Assembly (NCBI GenBank): GCA_951799445.1
Contig: OX637289.1
Coordinates: 186,001 to 250,000 of the forward strand
DNA length: 64,000 nucleotides
DNA from: Pseudisothecium myosuroides
Taxonomy: Eukaryota > Streptophyta > Bryopsida > Hypnales > Lembophyllaceae
Direction: 5' to 3'
The translations under genes and the position numbers were made by a program. The notes beneath the pieces were generated by a model. It was not told where the DNA came from and did no database searches. It saw only the letters and a program-made list of their open reading frames with translations. Below are positions 22,201 through 35,551 of the stretch, in pieces. How positions within the stretch are numbered: the first letter of the stretch is position 1; each line of letters begins with the position of its first letter.

Positions 22201-23849
22201 TCTGGGACCGTCATTCTCGGTTCTCCAATCACACCTACATCACAATCAAACAACCGGCGCATATGTTATTCCACATTCAACCATTCAACCATTAATAATA
22301 GCTAACTCAAAAGATAATAGAATTCTTCAAAGCAACCCTAAATTAACCGCCAGAATGGAAAGGATTTAAGCGAACCTGAAGCCAAAGAAGCGTTAGACTG
22401 CGGGAGGTTCACGGTCTGACCAAGTCCAGTCTCCAATCAATGCCAAAATCCCTTCAAAAATTTGCAAGCAGAATCGCTAAAAAGGTCAAAAAGTGAAAAA
22501 CTTGCCTGCTCTGAACGTCACAACACATTTGATGAAGCATTGCAATACTAATTCGCATAATGGCAAAATTACAGAATACAAATGGAAAACCCTAAATACG
22601 AATCTGTAGGTCAAGAGCCCACTACAACGACAAGTAAAAACTGTCATGTGTTTCCCAACACCCTGCATAGTTCAGGATCCCATCATCGAATCTATATCTC
22701 TCTTCCACTCCCCAAAAAGAATCCGCAACCAATGTCATTCACGAGAACCCACTCAGACACCAGTTTCACGACAAGCTACGCAAACACCAATCTCCTGAGG
22801 GACCATCCCCCATAGATTGGGATCCCAATCGAACTCAACTCTCATTCAATATATATCCCGCTACCATTTCTTCGACAAGATCCGGAACCGACAGATTTTC
22901 TTCAGACAGTAAACCCTAATGCGCAATCTTGAAAAGGGGAATCGAGGAAAGGATGATCGGGCAACGGTGGAACGAGATGCAGCTTACCGAAGTCTCAGCT
23001 TGACGTCACGTCTCGAGCTTGACCGACGTCCGGACTCGCCCTGCAATACGACTCGCCTGAATACTTGCCCTGCAAAATCACCCCATTATGACAACTCCTA
23101 AATACAAATGAAAAACTTAGAATCCAAATCCGCAAGTCAAGGCCCCTGCTCAACTGCAAAGACAAGTAAAAACTGTGGGTTTGTACGTGAAAGCAGCAAT
23201 GAACTCCACGATTCCAACTTCAAAATTCATAACTAACTCCACGAAGGTCCAAAAAATATGAAACGACTGGGGTTAAACGCCAATTCTCTGCCTATTCAAA
23301 TAATGTCTGAATTTTTCCATGCCTTGGCTGCAAAGAGGATTCTGATCACTTGTTTGAGAATTGCAAGCGTGCTACACGATAAACTGCGGAGTGGTAGAAG
23401 CGATTATCCCTTTCTCTTGTCTGCAAAAAAGACCATCAAACAGAATTCAAGGAGAGATTAATGCCATTTCCAGTCATTTTTACACCTACAATTACGTCTC
23501 TCATCCAAGGCAGTGAGTAGCTCCTTGGGGAAACTAGGAGCAATTGTTGGGAATCTTAGCCAGTCAATCAACTGCAATATAATAGACAAAGCATTTGCTG
23601 ATTGAAACTGGCTCTACTCCTTTCATCGCTACATGTTGAAGCGGGCATCCAAGATGATCAACACCCGGAAACGAGAGTCTCTTCACAAGAGCGGATTGAA
23701 ACTTCAAGGACATCTGTATCAAGAACATCTTTAAAAATATCATGAAACTTGGGGTCGAATCCAGGCCACATGTAGTAGGTTCGCAAACCAATTAGAACCT
23801 TCAACGGAGCAGCTCCTTTGCTTACGGCTAGTCATACGTTTTAATTAGG

Positions 23850-24990
23850 GTAGTTTGTGAAACGGCTCATTTCTTCTTCCTCGTACAGGGTGAATATGAC
23901 AGAAATCAGCATACCCTAGAACGATTTGGACATTTCCAGTACACCTTAAACCAAATGTGAAGCAAAAAAAAAGGTGATAGCAGAGTCGAAAGAAACGTGG
24001 GTTCTCAATCGGTTCGGTACAGCTTACCGGCCGTAAGTCCAGGCTTCTGGCACCGAACTCTGCTGCACCTGTCGGCCCCAAATCCAGCTCACAGCGCATC
24101 TAGAATACACATCGGTTCTCCGACAGAAGACGGCATCTCACCTCCGTCCTGCAAGTTCCACTACAATCCGACGAGCTCAAAATTGAGGATGGTTCCAAAG
24201 CAGTTGCCAAGGCAGAGAAACAAGTGAGACTCCCCCTACAAATCCTCCTAACACAACAGTACGAGAAATCGCCCTCTTTAAGCCCTCAATTCACCACAAC
24301 AGCCATACGTGCACCCGCAACAGACTGCAGCATGCAGCACCCTTGCTCTGCAGAAGCTCGCGAGCTTGGGATCAAGGAGTGGCGAACCTCTCAACGTGTC
24401 TATTCCTGCTCGACGCTTGCTCTGGTCTCCCCCCTTCTGCGGAAGCGGTAGTTCCTCTCCTCGCGAGTGCCCGATACCCTTCACGCTCGTCTTATCTGGG
24501 CCCCGAACATCAATCGAACATCAGATTATTGTGCGGGTGTTGTTGCAGCTCTCAACCCTAAATCCAGACTGAAGCATTGCGAGAAGAGGATCACTTTGAG
24601 TAGTTCTTTCTAGCTTTGCCGGGAATAAGTACTAAGCCGGAAAGTCATGAATCAGTGTTATTTCCTAAACCCTTTCAAGGTTCCTTCAAGGTTTTCCGAG
24701 CTTCTTTCAAGGTTCGAAGAATGGAATCACGCAGTCATCGGCATTGAATAACTTACAGCTATGCTGATTGCCGCGGACCGCAATGTATCAAGAGTTCCCA
24801 ATTCCAGGTTGAATAAACTTCCTCAAGCAGAAATCCTCGATCCTAGTTCGTGAAACGGCTCATTTCTTCTTGGTCAGTCTGTGAAATGCCCATATCTGCT
24901 CGTAAGCCAAAAAAAACTCGGGATGGGTTAGAGGACCTGCTGTTTAAATTAGACTGCACTAATTGCGGAGCATGATATCATCAATCAATA
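23850..24990. repeat. internal repeat module, instance 3 (R3+Q3+P3)
   Basis: R3 (about 23,850-24,175), Q3 (about 24,176-24,500) and P3 (about 24,590-24,990) lie in a different order from instance 1, so the region is a shuffled mosaic rather than a simple tandem array. A fragment also recurs at about 25,500-25,575. Confidence 0.78.
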
Positions 24991-25621
24991 AATGGAAAAA
25001 AACAGCAACATCAAATCTACCCCTCGCAAACACCTTATTTTTTGTAGAAATGGCACCGATTGCAATCCATGACAATTTAACTTGATAGCGTCTGGTCACT
25101 TCCGGCTAGCAGTAAGTTTTATGATACATTTCCCTCCTAATACCCTAAAACCCTAAAAGCCCTAGTACAGGTTTGTGAAATTTAGAGAGCTTGCACCACT
25201 TGCTTCAAATTTCTCAATCCTGGATTCACTTTCACCTGTAATCCCTGGCATTGTAAGAACCGCGTGACATGCTACATTTCTATCAAAGCTTCAAAGAACT
25301 CTGCGAATTGATTTGGTATGAAGAAGGAAACGGGCGTACCTAGTTCACGGCCAAGTCCAAGTCTAAGTCCAAGTCCATTTGCAAATCCCCATGAGGTATT
25401 TTGAGTTGGTCTCCTAACATGCTTGCAATTGCCATCGGAGTAGCTACAGTACTATACACTAGTGTTTGACAATCAGCCGCGTCGTTGGACAAATGTCGCA
25501 AATGATATCATCAATCAGTAAATGAACTACTCGCGCTCCTCAAGCTCCGAAGGACCAAGCGCTACCCTACTCTTCTGTAGTAAGAGCACGAAAGATCGAT
25601 ACAGAATTTGCTTGGGCGTAA

Positions 25622-25720
25622 AAACCCTAAACCCTAAATCTCACAATCCCTATGAATCTCACCCTAAATCTCAAAATCAGTTTCACGATAAACCCTAAAC
25701 CTTGAAGCACAGCAAAGTCA
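25622..25720. repeat. telobox-like AAACCCTAA cluster
   Basis: AAAACCCTAAACCCTAAATC and further CCCTAAA(T/C) and AAACCCTAAACC motifs occur within about 100 bp. Short AAACCCTAA motifs are common in plant promoters and leaders. The tract is too short and irregular to be an interstitial telomere array. Similar single motifs occur at about 47,758 and 19,200. Confidence 0.6.
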
Positions 25721-25929
25721 CCTTCGTAAAACGAACTGCCAGCAGAATGAGCCAATGCTGAAAAAACAGACTCAGCAAGAAAATTCCGATATTGGTGAAC
25801 CTCTTGCCACTCAAATTCTGTGTGACCGCATTTACTGAAACCAGACGATAAGGGGAGCAGAAAATTCACTTGGATTTGTCCGGGAATAGTCGTTCGGGGT
25901 CCAGCCTCCGGAAATGGAGGTTAATACTT

Positions 25930-27696
25930 ATTGGCTCGGGGCTCAAATGTCGTTTTTTGTTTTATTTAACCCGTAAATGTCCATGGCCTGTTTTGGGCCT
26001 CTATGAAATTTGCTCTAAATTGAACAAAAAGCCCACATTTAGATAAGTTGTATCAATTTTTTTAAATTGTAACTGTACAAATTCAAACTAGACATGTTAG
26101 AGATCATATAGGAAAAAATTAAAAATTAAAATATAGATATAGATAGATATAGATATAGATATTTATTGTTGTATATATATCACTTATAAGTTGGAAGATT
26201 ATAACGTTTGACAAGGAGGGTGTTGAGAATAGTGTGCATCTTCATATTTATTGCATACTCACAAATGTTCATTTAGGAATTATGGCCACAATTGTCAATT
26301 TAAAAGCTAACATCAAGTAGCTATTGAAGTGATGCATTGTAGGAATTTAATATTCCAGAATTCTTGAAATCAGGTATGAACAATGAATTTAATTTTAAAA
26401 AAGGCTAGAAGATTAGAAATTCTTATTTATCCTCATTAATCCTTTAATTAGGAAAATGAAGTTAAGGTGTTAGGAACTTTGTTTAATAAATTCTTTGTTG
26501 TTGTTTTCAACATACTACAAACTAATTTGAACATACAATCTTTTGATTGGAATTTTCACATACCACAATGAATAAGGTAGTCTATTCTAAAAGTGACCAT
26601 TTATAGGTTGGTCCGCCTTTTTCACGGATTCCCATGAATGGAAAGATTTTTAGCTCACTTTCGAAAGATAGAAAAATGGATATGGAATGTAACACAATTG
26701 ATTTCATAGTTTCAAAGCATTGTTGAATTACTTGTGAATTTCCAGAGATTTTAATGTAGGTACCTATTTGTGACCATCGGTCATCTAAAATTTGTCCACT
26801 TGCAACTTATAAAGAGATGTGAGGAAACTAAGAATGATTGACTCTTGTAATAAATCAAGATTTTCCTCAATGCTCTCAATGGCTAAAGAGGTTCAATTAA
26901 GGATTGCCTTATATCCATTCAAGAGCTACTGTAATTATGGGGCAATTTGGAGAAGATGGCCGCTTATAGAGCAGACTACCTTATGCATTTTTTCCTTTTG
27001 AAAGATGAATAATTTTTGGATAAATGAGTGGTGTAGCACATGCAGCCCACATGCCTATTTCATTTTCTTTTTCAATTTTATGAAGTGCCAAAGTCGCAAT
27101 ATTAAATGTTATAATGGTGCTCCAAAATTTAAACATTCATCTACATATTGGACGAAGAATATCACATTAGTACATATCACGTATTTGAAATTTTATTTTC
27201 ATCCACAAATTGAAAATTTCATCCAAGATTTTTTTTAATTTGAAGTTTTTTGGCAATTTGTTGCCCTTGTAATGCCCATTTGTTCCAAGGGCATGGTGTA
27301 GGGCTTATTACTTTGGTGCAATTCAACAACAAATTGCCACAGTGAAAAACACCGGCCTATTTTGATTTGGAGCAATACAACTTTCGTCCAAACACCTCAT
27401 TTTTCCAAGTATTTTTGTTTTAGTTTGGAATTTGAATAGCGTTCAAGCCAAAGTGGCCTCTTTTACAAACATGTAAGTCAAGTGAACATGGATAGAACTA
27501 CTTATATAGGTTTCCAAAGAAATAAATAGCATGATAAAAGAAGTAAATCCCATGTATTGAAAGGATGCAACTACGTTATAATGTGACAACAACAAGAGGG
27601 TCAGACTATTGGGAGTCTAAAGTTGCTCCTACTAGGCACACCTACAAACTTCTAAAGTTCATGCTCGTAGCAAAACATGCAGGGGAAAACGGTCCA
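25930..27696. other. AT-rich intergenic sequence
   Basis: A single TTAA-CCCGTAAATGTCCATGG tip at 25,966 suggests a broken TTAA-family end. A GATATA microsatellite lies at about 26,127-26,180. Short open frames at 26,819-27,238 have no protein-like features. Confidence 0.55.
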
Positions 27697-29259
27697 TTGC
27701 CTTGGATTCCCAATTTTTTTTGGTGGGGGGAGGATTGCCTTATGCATCTTTTTATCATTTTTCTTCCCTCCAAGCTACATTTTTTGCCAGTAAGTTGATC
27801 ATCCAAAGTCGCTATAATCTAAAAATGTAGAAGCCAATACTTTCTAATTAATTCTATGCATGCTAGATATAATAGTTTCTACTTTTGTTTGGTTGAAATT
27901 AAAAATTTCAAACATAGGAATGTGCAAAAGAATATCAAAGTGTAACAATTTAGCCAAAACCTCCATCATCAAGAGGTTGCCAAGCCTTGAGGAATTAAAG
28001 AGTTGTAGTAGGCAAAATTTCAACAATTCTTGAGTATTTCAAAAAAAAAGAGGACTAGAAAGTAGAAGATAGCCCCTAAGTAAGTACATCTTACAAATTA
28101 TGACCATTTGAGATTTGATATGTGGAACTAAACCAAAATCAACATTTGAATCAATGGAGATCAAATATAGCTTGATAAGGCTCTATGCACATTTAATCCC
28201 TCAAGGACTAATCTAATGTAGTCCAAATTTAAAAAAATTGTGAAGATCTATTATAAAATGCAACTTAGAACAATATTTGAATGATGACTCTCAATCAAAA
28301 GTTGTAGAATATGATTTATAGATCAAATCCATATGATTAGATCAATAAATATCCTAAACCAATATTTATCAATAACATCTGAAGTCAAAAATTGAAAATC
28401 CCTTTTCAAATCAATTGTAGACTGAATATTTATGATATTTATAAAAAAAATCTTGAAGTTCAACATGTTAAGTTCTAATTATAGTAATTTTTGAAGACTT
28501 TTATTTCACTTTTCTATTCAAGTTGTTTTTGGGAGCATCTTTTTTTTAATTGAAGAGTTTACTTATTGAGACCAAATCTACCAATACCTATTGAATGGTA
28601 GAATATTAGCAAAGCAATGTCTTCACAATCTATAGTATACAAACGTTAAAGGACTAATACATGTTTCTTTAACCCCTAAAGTTCTATGACTATGTTTTCA
28701 CCAAGAATGCTTCAAAATTGCCATTTTCAGTATCAATATCAAATTTTAGAATTTTTTTTTGACACATGTAACCGTAGGATCTTGTAGTAAATTGATTTGA
28801 GAACATGCAGTAAAAATTTCAGAAATTTCCATTGTACGGATTCATTTGCAAGATATAAAGCGTTGAAATGCACTAAAATCATTTTTTTGGCCTTGCAAAA
28901 AAATGGGCAGCTGCACTTCAAATGCTCACTTTCCTATGAAAAAATGTCAAAAATGGTGGTCTTTCTTTGTATTCAATTTTCTAGACAAGTTGTCTACATG
29001 CTTGAAAAATGTTAGATCATTTGGAATTGTACAACATATACGAAAAATATAGTAAGTAGAAGAAAATAGAGAATGATTCAATATACTAATTTCTTAATAA
29101 TTTAGTTGTGAAATTGAAAAATGCTAATCCCAATGGCTTTAATGTTTAAATAAACAATCTACATCATATGATTTTATTTTATTTCCAAAATATTAAAAAT
29201 TGAGTTAAATAAATGCCTTCAAAGTTTATTTTAGAATAGAGACTACATAACTGCCCACA
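27697..29259 (+). repeat. duplicated block E, copy 1
   Basis: Matches 56,285-57,845 in direct orientation at about 99% by eye, starting at TTGCCTTGGATTCCC. It ends at the duplication junction inside a TTAA-family element. No gene seen. Confidence 0.93.
28669..29259 (+). mobile_element. TTAA-family element truncated at the duplication junction
   Basis: The left tip is TTAA-CCCCTAAAGTTCTATG. It matches the full copy at 57,254-58,187 up to CTGCCCACAA and then switches abruptly to the start of block A. The right third is missing. The junction of the 29-kb tandem duplication therefore lies inside this element. Confidence 0.82.
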
Positions 29260-31305
29260 ATGAAGTTGCTATTGCAAAGGCTTTGTGCCAAGAGCAAGTT
29301 GGAACAAAAATATTGTGCTTGACTATTAAACCATGCAAATATGCATGGTAAGACAAACTGCCAAACTCACAAGCATTTAAGAAATAATTCTATTACAAAT
29401 GACCTTTTCAATAATGAAATCAATTTTTCTTAAAATATTTTTTGCCAATTTTATTGTTAATGAGATGAACTTTTGTTTTAATCATTTTAAAACAAGATTT
29501 ATATAGTCAAATTCTTATAATATGGAAATGAATAAAAATAGTCAATATTTTATTAATGTTAGAAGACTTATAATTTCAAGATTCTAAAACTATTTTGGAT
29601 ATTTTTCATCGCCCAATTCATTTTTTGTAGAGGAACCCTATACCCTTGACTAATCATTAAAAACTTGAAGTAGTTTAAAAGAAATTGTGATTTTGATGAA
29701 TTCTCAAAGGTTAATGACTTTAAATTCATTTGGTTAAGATTTGGTATTCTTTTTGAGGTTTCAGCTGCATGTATAATTTCTAATTAACATGCTCCACATT
29801 TTCTTGATTGTAAAATTTCATAGGAGTTGTTAAAGGTGATTGCAAAAAAAAATTGTACTATTTTGTGTCACACCTCAAGCGCCCATTAGTTTTTTGGCCA
29901 TAACTTTTGCATTCTACTTCCAAATGGCTCAAAATTCATAGCCAAAGTACTCATAGCAGACATAGCTACTATTTACTTTACCTGATTTAAAAAAAAAAAA
30001 AAAATTTGTTTTACTATCTAGAAAGAGCCCCCAATTTACATCACACTTGCAGAAATTTTTTTTCGGGGGGGAGGTAGTATTATGAGTACCCATAAAAAAG
30101 AATTTTGAGCTGAAATTTGGAGAAGATGGTCTTCAAGTATATTTCTAGATATTGTCAGAAGGATTTTTAAAAATACTCAATTTCATGTGGTATAAAAGTC
30201 TACAAAGTGAACTTCATTCAAAGTACATTTCAGAACATGTAAGACATTATTTTGGTGCTTCTTTTGGTGAATGACCATCTCCATAGAGTTGTTACAAATG
30301 GCCAGGTTTTATTTTCATCATTTAATTATTTTTCCTATTTTTTACTAATTAATACATGAAAAATATATTTTCATGAGATTTGGCACTTTTCTAGTTCTCC
30401 TACTTAGAGAGTTTTTCCATGATCTTCCTACCCTAAACCTTCATCTTATAGGTATAAACATTGATCATATTTTTAAGTTTTTTTTAAAATTATCTTTTCA
30501 ATTTTTAAGGTACTCCAGAAGAAAAAAAATGAGTATTGTAAAACGCAACAAAATTGGTAGGTGTTTTTTACAATCACCTTTAAAAACACATATTATCACA
30601 CATCTAAATTTGGCTACATATGTCCAGTCTACTGGTGGTTAATGTATTTATTGTGCACCATCATTCTTACAAGGGAAAGGCCACATGATTGTAGTAAGAG
30701 ATGTTTGAAATCATTGACTATTGCTAGCAAGTATGATTTGCAATACTAAATTTCCTTGGATCAATATTCTTTCATAAAGCTTGAAGATATAAAAATGATG
30801 TAGATCATCAACTTATAAACTTTCAACATGTCTATCATGGTTGTATGGTTTCTTGATGCTATTAAGGGTGTTGATCAATATATTAGATGATACAAATGTT
30901 GTATTCAATATAAATCTAACTTGGAACCAAGACCTTCTAAGTTCTAGGATAAGTCTTATTTTTCCTATAGATAACAAGTTTTTAGTGTATTTTGTACTCT
31001 TGTATGTCTTCAACAAACAAGTACAAGAATTCTCCCTTGCTTCAACTCCAAGCTCATGATCATTTTGTAGTTACTTAACCCCTTTAGGATGTTAGCAAAT
31101 GGCATACATGAGCTAATTTCAGGGTATTTTCATGAAAGCGATGTATAAAAAAAATTCACTATTTTTTACTTTGTATTTCCTAGGGATTAAACGGAGGATG
31201 AACAAACCTAAAAGGTTAGTTTACCGCAGTTCATTTGGGAATGATGATGTATGTGTTGTGAATTGGACAATTTTGTGAATGAAGAGGTAGATGATGTCGA
31301 AGATC

Positions 31306-32069
31306 TAACACCTTTAAATGCAAGAAGTGTGTTTTTGGGCAAGAAACATTGTGATTTTGGGCAGCTCACTATAAAGTTTTAGGAGTTTTCTTTTTTATTC
31401 TTTGAAAATTTCACATAACGTGTGCCTAAAGAGTGGCTTTGAGGCCCAATAGTTTTCATGTGAATTGACAATGTGGTTAAAAAGTTTCTGCATGATATGT
31501 GGTTTTCATTGCTTGGCGGTTTAGGGTGGGTAGCCCAACAAACTTCTTCAAAAATCCCTTTTCTAAAAAGCCAAAATTTGAAATTGATTCTTTAGATTTA
31601 TATACATGTGGGAAGCTTTGCATCACTTCATTTTGATAAATGCATTGAATGTTATGAAGAACTTTACTTTGTGGGTAATATTGAATCTTTGAAAACTATA
31701 TCTAGCCATAAACTAAAACTTGTCATAACTTTCAAGCCATTTATCAAACTAAAGTCATTTAAAGCTTCCCACGTGTACGTAAATCTAAAGACTCAATTTC
31801 AAGTTTTTGCATTTTAAAAAAGTTTTTTTTAAAGAAGACTTTTGGATTGCCCAGCCTACCCACCAAGCATTGAAAAACATACATCATGCAATAACTTTTT
31901 AACCACATAGTCAAAAGTTATGAAAACAATTGGGCCTTAAAGCTTCTCCTTTGGCAAACATTGTATATAATTTCCAAAGAAAAGAAACAAAAACTCCTTT
32001 TGTAGTCAGCTGTCCAAAATTACTATCTTCCCCCAAAACATAGTTCTCGCATTTAGGGATTAAAGAACC
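31306..32069. mobile_element. long foldback element, copy 2
   Basis: Copy-2 counterpart of the foldback at 2,222-2,985, carried by the tandem duplication. Confidence 0.72.
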
Positions 32070-34710
32070 CCAATATACAAAATCTTCAACAATTCTTTAG
32101 TACGGGGTGTTCATTTTGTTTTTATAATAAGTATGTATTTTCTATAGAAGAAAACACCTAACTACAAAATTATAAGACCATTGGACACTTTTAGAATTTT
32201 TTGCAATTTTTTAATTGTTTTAACTTTCAATTAAGATGTAACAGGAACTGGCATTGACATGTCCAATTTTATGCATTAGGATAAAAGGAATATTGAAATG
32301 ATGTGGCAAGACATAAAGTTGTACAAAGGAACTCTACTATAAGTGATATTCATTGGAGATTTTTGCTCTTATAAAGCAAAGACTTATTATTGTTTGATTC
32401 AACATTTTTTCTAATTGAATGTGGATTCAATTGTAATCTAATTTTGCATACATTGGAGTCAACTTCATGGCCCTATTGTAATATTCAAGAGCCAATTGGC
32501 AAGCCAAATAATCTTACATCCAAAATAGGCCTAGCAAGGTAAATTCTGGGTTTTCTAAGGTAAAAGTGGAACAAAGACTCCTATTTTGAGCCGTGTCTAG
32601 GATACGCTTTAGACCTCTCTACAACTAATTATTTGGTATTTTTGATTGCAAATATAAATGTAGGATTTGCAGAAAATGAATTTTGCAAAACCAAAAAAAT
32701 TCTTATGTTTTCCTCCAAGGAAAATCCAAATTGCTCAGCACACTTCAAATGAAGGACTTAGCATCATGCATACATGCATGAGGGATGCACACTTTGAACA
32801 TTGACCTTTTTCAATCTGCCAAAACCACCCTACCAATGGATTTTTAAGATGGCTGAAGCCGCCAATTGAAAAGCAATCTCCAACAGCACTGTAGTAAAAG
32901 ATTCAAAGGTGTAGAGCCTATTGATTTGGCATTTTTGTTACTTATGATGGTTTTGGGATTGGGAGGTATTAATATTTCAAATTTTTTTTTCTTAGTTTTT
33001 AAGAATCATATGCGAAAAGGTGTAAAATTTTGATTTCCAACATTTTAGATCAACACCATCAAGAAAAATAGGCCAAAAGCAACTGTCAACAAACTCTTGA
33101 GCCAAAACATTTATAGCTAACACTACTAGAAAATGGCGTCCATATCAACAAAAAATGAACACTTTTATGTTCATTTGGGCACTGTAATGACCGTTTTCAC
33201 ATATTGGTGTCAACTATGTAAATGTTGGTGAAAAGGCAACATATTATGTTGATTTGGATACTACATGTCTGTTGCCAAATGGAACTAATTTTTATTAATT
33301 TTACAGGGTATCAATTTCACATGGGTATCAAACAAGATTGTGGCACGGTATCAAACATGGGTAAAACCTCACCCGGAAACTGTATCGCGTGGTGGGGATA
33401 GGCACGACAAATTTTACTTTTTATTCATTTTGTGGTATCCTTGTAGGTACTAATGTACATGATGTACAGAAATGTTGTTTCTTTTCAATGTTGTTTCATA
33501 TAAGAGTTAGGAAACAAATTAAAGACTAATTTCTTTAGTTGTTGAAGCGACCATTTAAGAATTCATTACCTTTTGGAGGAAGCTAGACTCCTTGAAACAA
33601 TTTCTTAGTACATCTTTGTAGGAAGTAAAATGGAATTGACATGTGCACAAAGTTGTTTCATATATTTTGGACCTTCATAGAATTAGTTACAAATTTTTGA
33701 ACTTGAAATTCAATGGTTACTTAATCTCTATAATATTGGAGGCCTTTTCTGATCACTAAGGAAAGTCGTTCTAAATTCAACAAAAAACGAACATTGAAAT
33801 AAGTTTTATAATTTAAAAAAAAAATTATAACCATACAATTTCAAAGGACACATAATTATTTGAGAACTCTCATCAAACAAGGAAATACCACAATACCACT
33901 TATGGACTTAAAGACTATAATGTTTGATAATGGAAACCCTAAATCTGTAAAAGTGTTTTGAAGTCCTTCAAAACTCTTTTCACATGTTAAATTGAAGAAA
34001 TTGGTCCCCAAAAAAATAAGAGGTTCAAGAGCTTTCTATGCATAACCCAAATCAATTGACGGCTTCTCAAAATCTACTACTCTACAATTTTTTTAAGTAA
34101 ATTTCTAATACGATTTATTTTCCAAAGTAATGTATACTTTAGGCTCAATTGAATACTAGGACATCAAGATTTGCAATGGACACCCTTGCACACAATTGTG
34201 GACACAAAAAATCATAATCATATATTTTCAAAAAAAGATTTTAGATGCCAGAATTAGAGTTCAAATTTTTATGGTATTGATTTTTTAGAGTTGGCATATC
34301 AAAAGACGATAGGAAGACTTAAAATCACCCATGAAATCACTTTCAGAATTTTAACACCCTCACAATCAAACATTATAATCTTTTAATCCATAAGTGATCG
34401 TTTTTTTCCCATGTGAGATCCACCATGTTCAGTTTAATTTTGTATCGTGACTATTAATTTTTTTTTGATAAAGTGGTCAAATGTTGAGGCTTCTTGTTTA
34501 ATTCATTGGAATTTCCATTATCAAGGAAATTCCTTCTTTTAAAATTGCAAGACAATACCTAATACTTGCAAATGAAGATAGAATTGAAATTGACTTTTGC
34601 ATTCAATACATTTTTGAATTTGTTTTAAAGTCTTAAAGTATATTTTTTAATGGACCCCTAGCTAATGAGGTCAATTTGACCATATTGTGAACTTTGCTTA
34701 ATTTTGCTTA

Positions 34711-35551
34711 TTAACCCCTAAAGGCCCAAGGCATTTTCTGGCTCCGAAAACACTTAAAACTGCCATTTCTGCTGCAATCACTCCCTAAACCAAAAAAAAA
34801 AATTGTTTTTGAATCTAACCATAGGATCTTATACTTCACAACTCTGGATTGCAATTTCAGATGACTTTGACGGCCATTTGTGGATTTTTTTTGCACTACA
34901 CACCATAAAGTTAAAATTTTTTATGTTGAGCATTTGAGTTGAGAGCCGGGGAAAAAGATTTCAGAATGTCAAAACTTGATTTTCACATATAAGAAAATTG
35001 TTAAGTAGAAGTAGGTCCAAAATTGAACAAAACACTAAATCTTCAATAGCTCTTAGATGGAATTAAAAAACCATAATCCCAATTTTGGGATTGTTCTTGC
35101 AAACAAACTTAACCTTTTCAAAAAAAAATTTGAAAAATTTCGAAAATTGCATTCAAAAATGAATTTTATAAGTTGTTTTTTTGAAGAAGACGCTTAGATT
35201 GCCCGAAAAACAAGATTGTCCATAACTTTCTCATTTTGGGTCCAATTAGAATGAATCAAAGCTTCAAATATAGACAAAAGCATGATCTTTGAGAAAAAAA
35301 ATCAAAAAAAAAAATTCAATTTTTTTAAGTTTTTTTTTTCTGCCCGACGAACGGCTTTTTTGACTTTGGGCAGCATAACTTTTTTTCCCGGGCACCGATT
35401 GAAAAAAAAATTATATTTCTGGAAAGCTAAAAATCTTTGGGCACCTATCTTCAAAAAAAGTTTTAAACAAACAGGTCGAAATTTTAGGTCGCACAAGCCT
35501 GCCCGAAATCCCAAGTGTCCCCGGAGGGGACTTGGGGCCTTTAGGGATTAA
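34711..35551 (+). mobile_element. TTAA/CCCCTAAAGG-family element in block A, copy 2
   Basis: Copy-2 counterpart of the element at 5,627-6,467, same length and tips. It was carried along by the 29-kb duplication rather than inserted independently. Confidence 0.8.

Noticed and set aside
25622..25720. Interstitial telomere array
   Set aside because: Only a few irregular CCCTAAA motifs; they fit promoter teloboxes or chance better.
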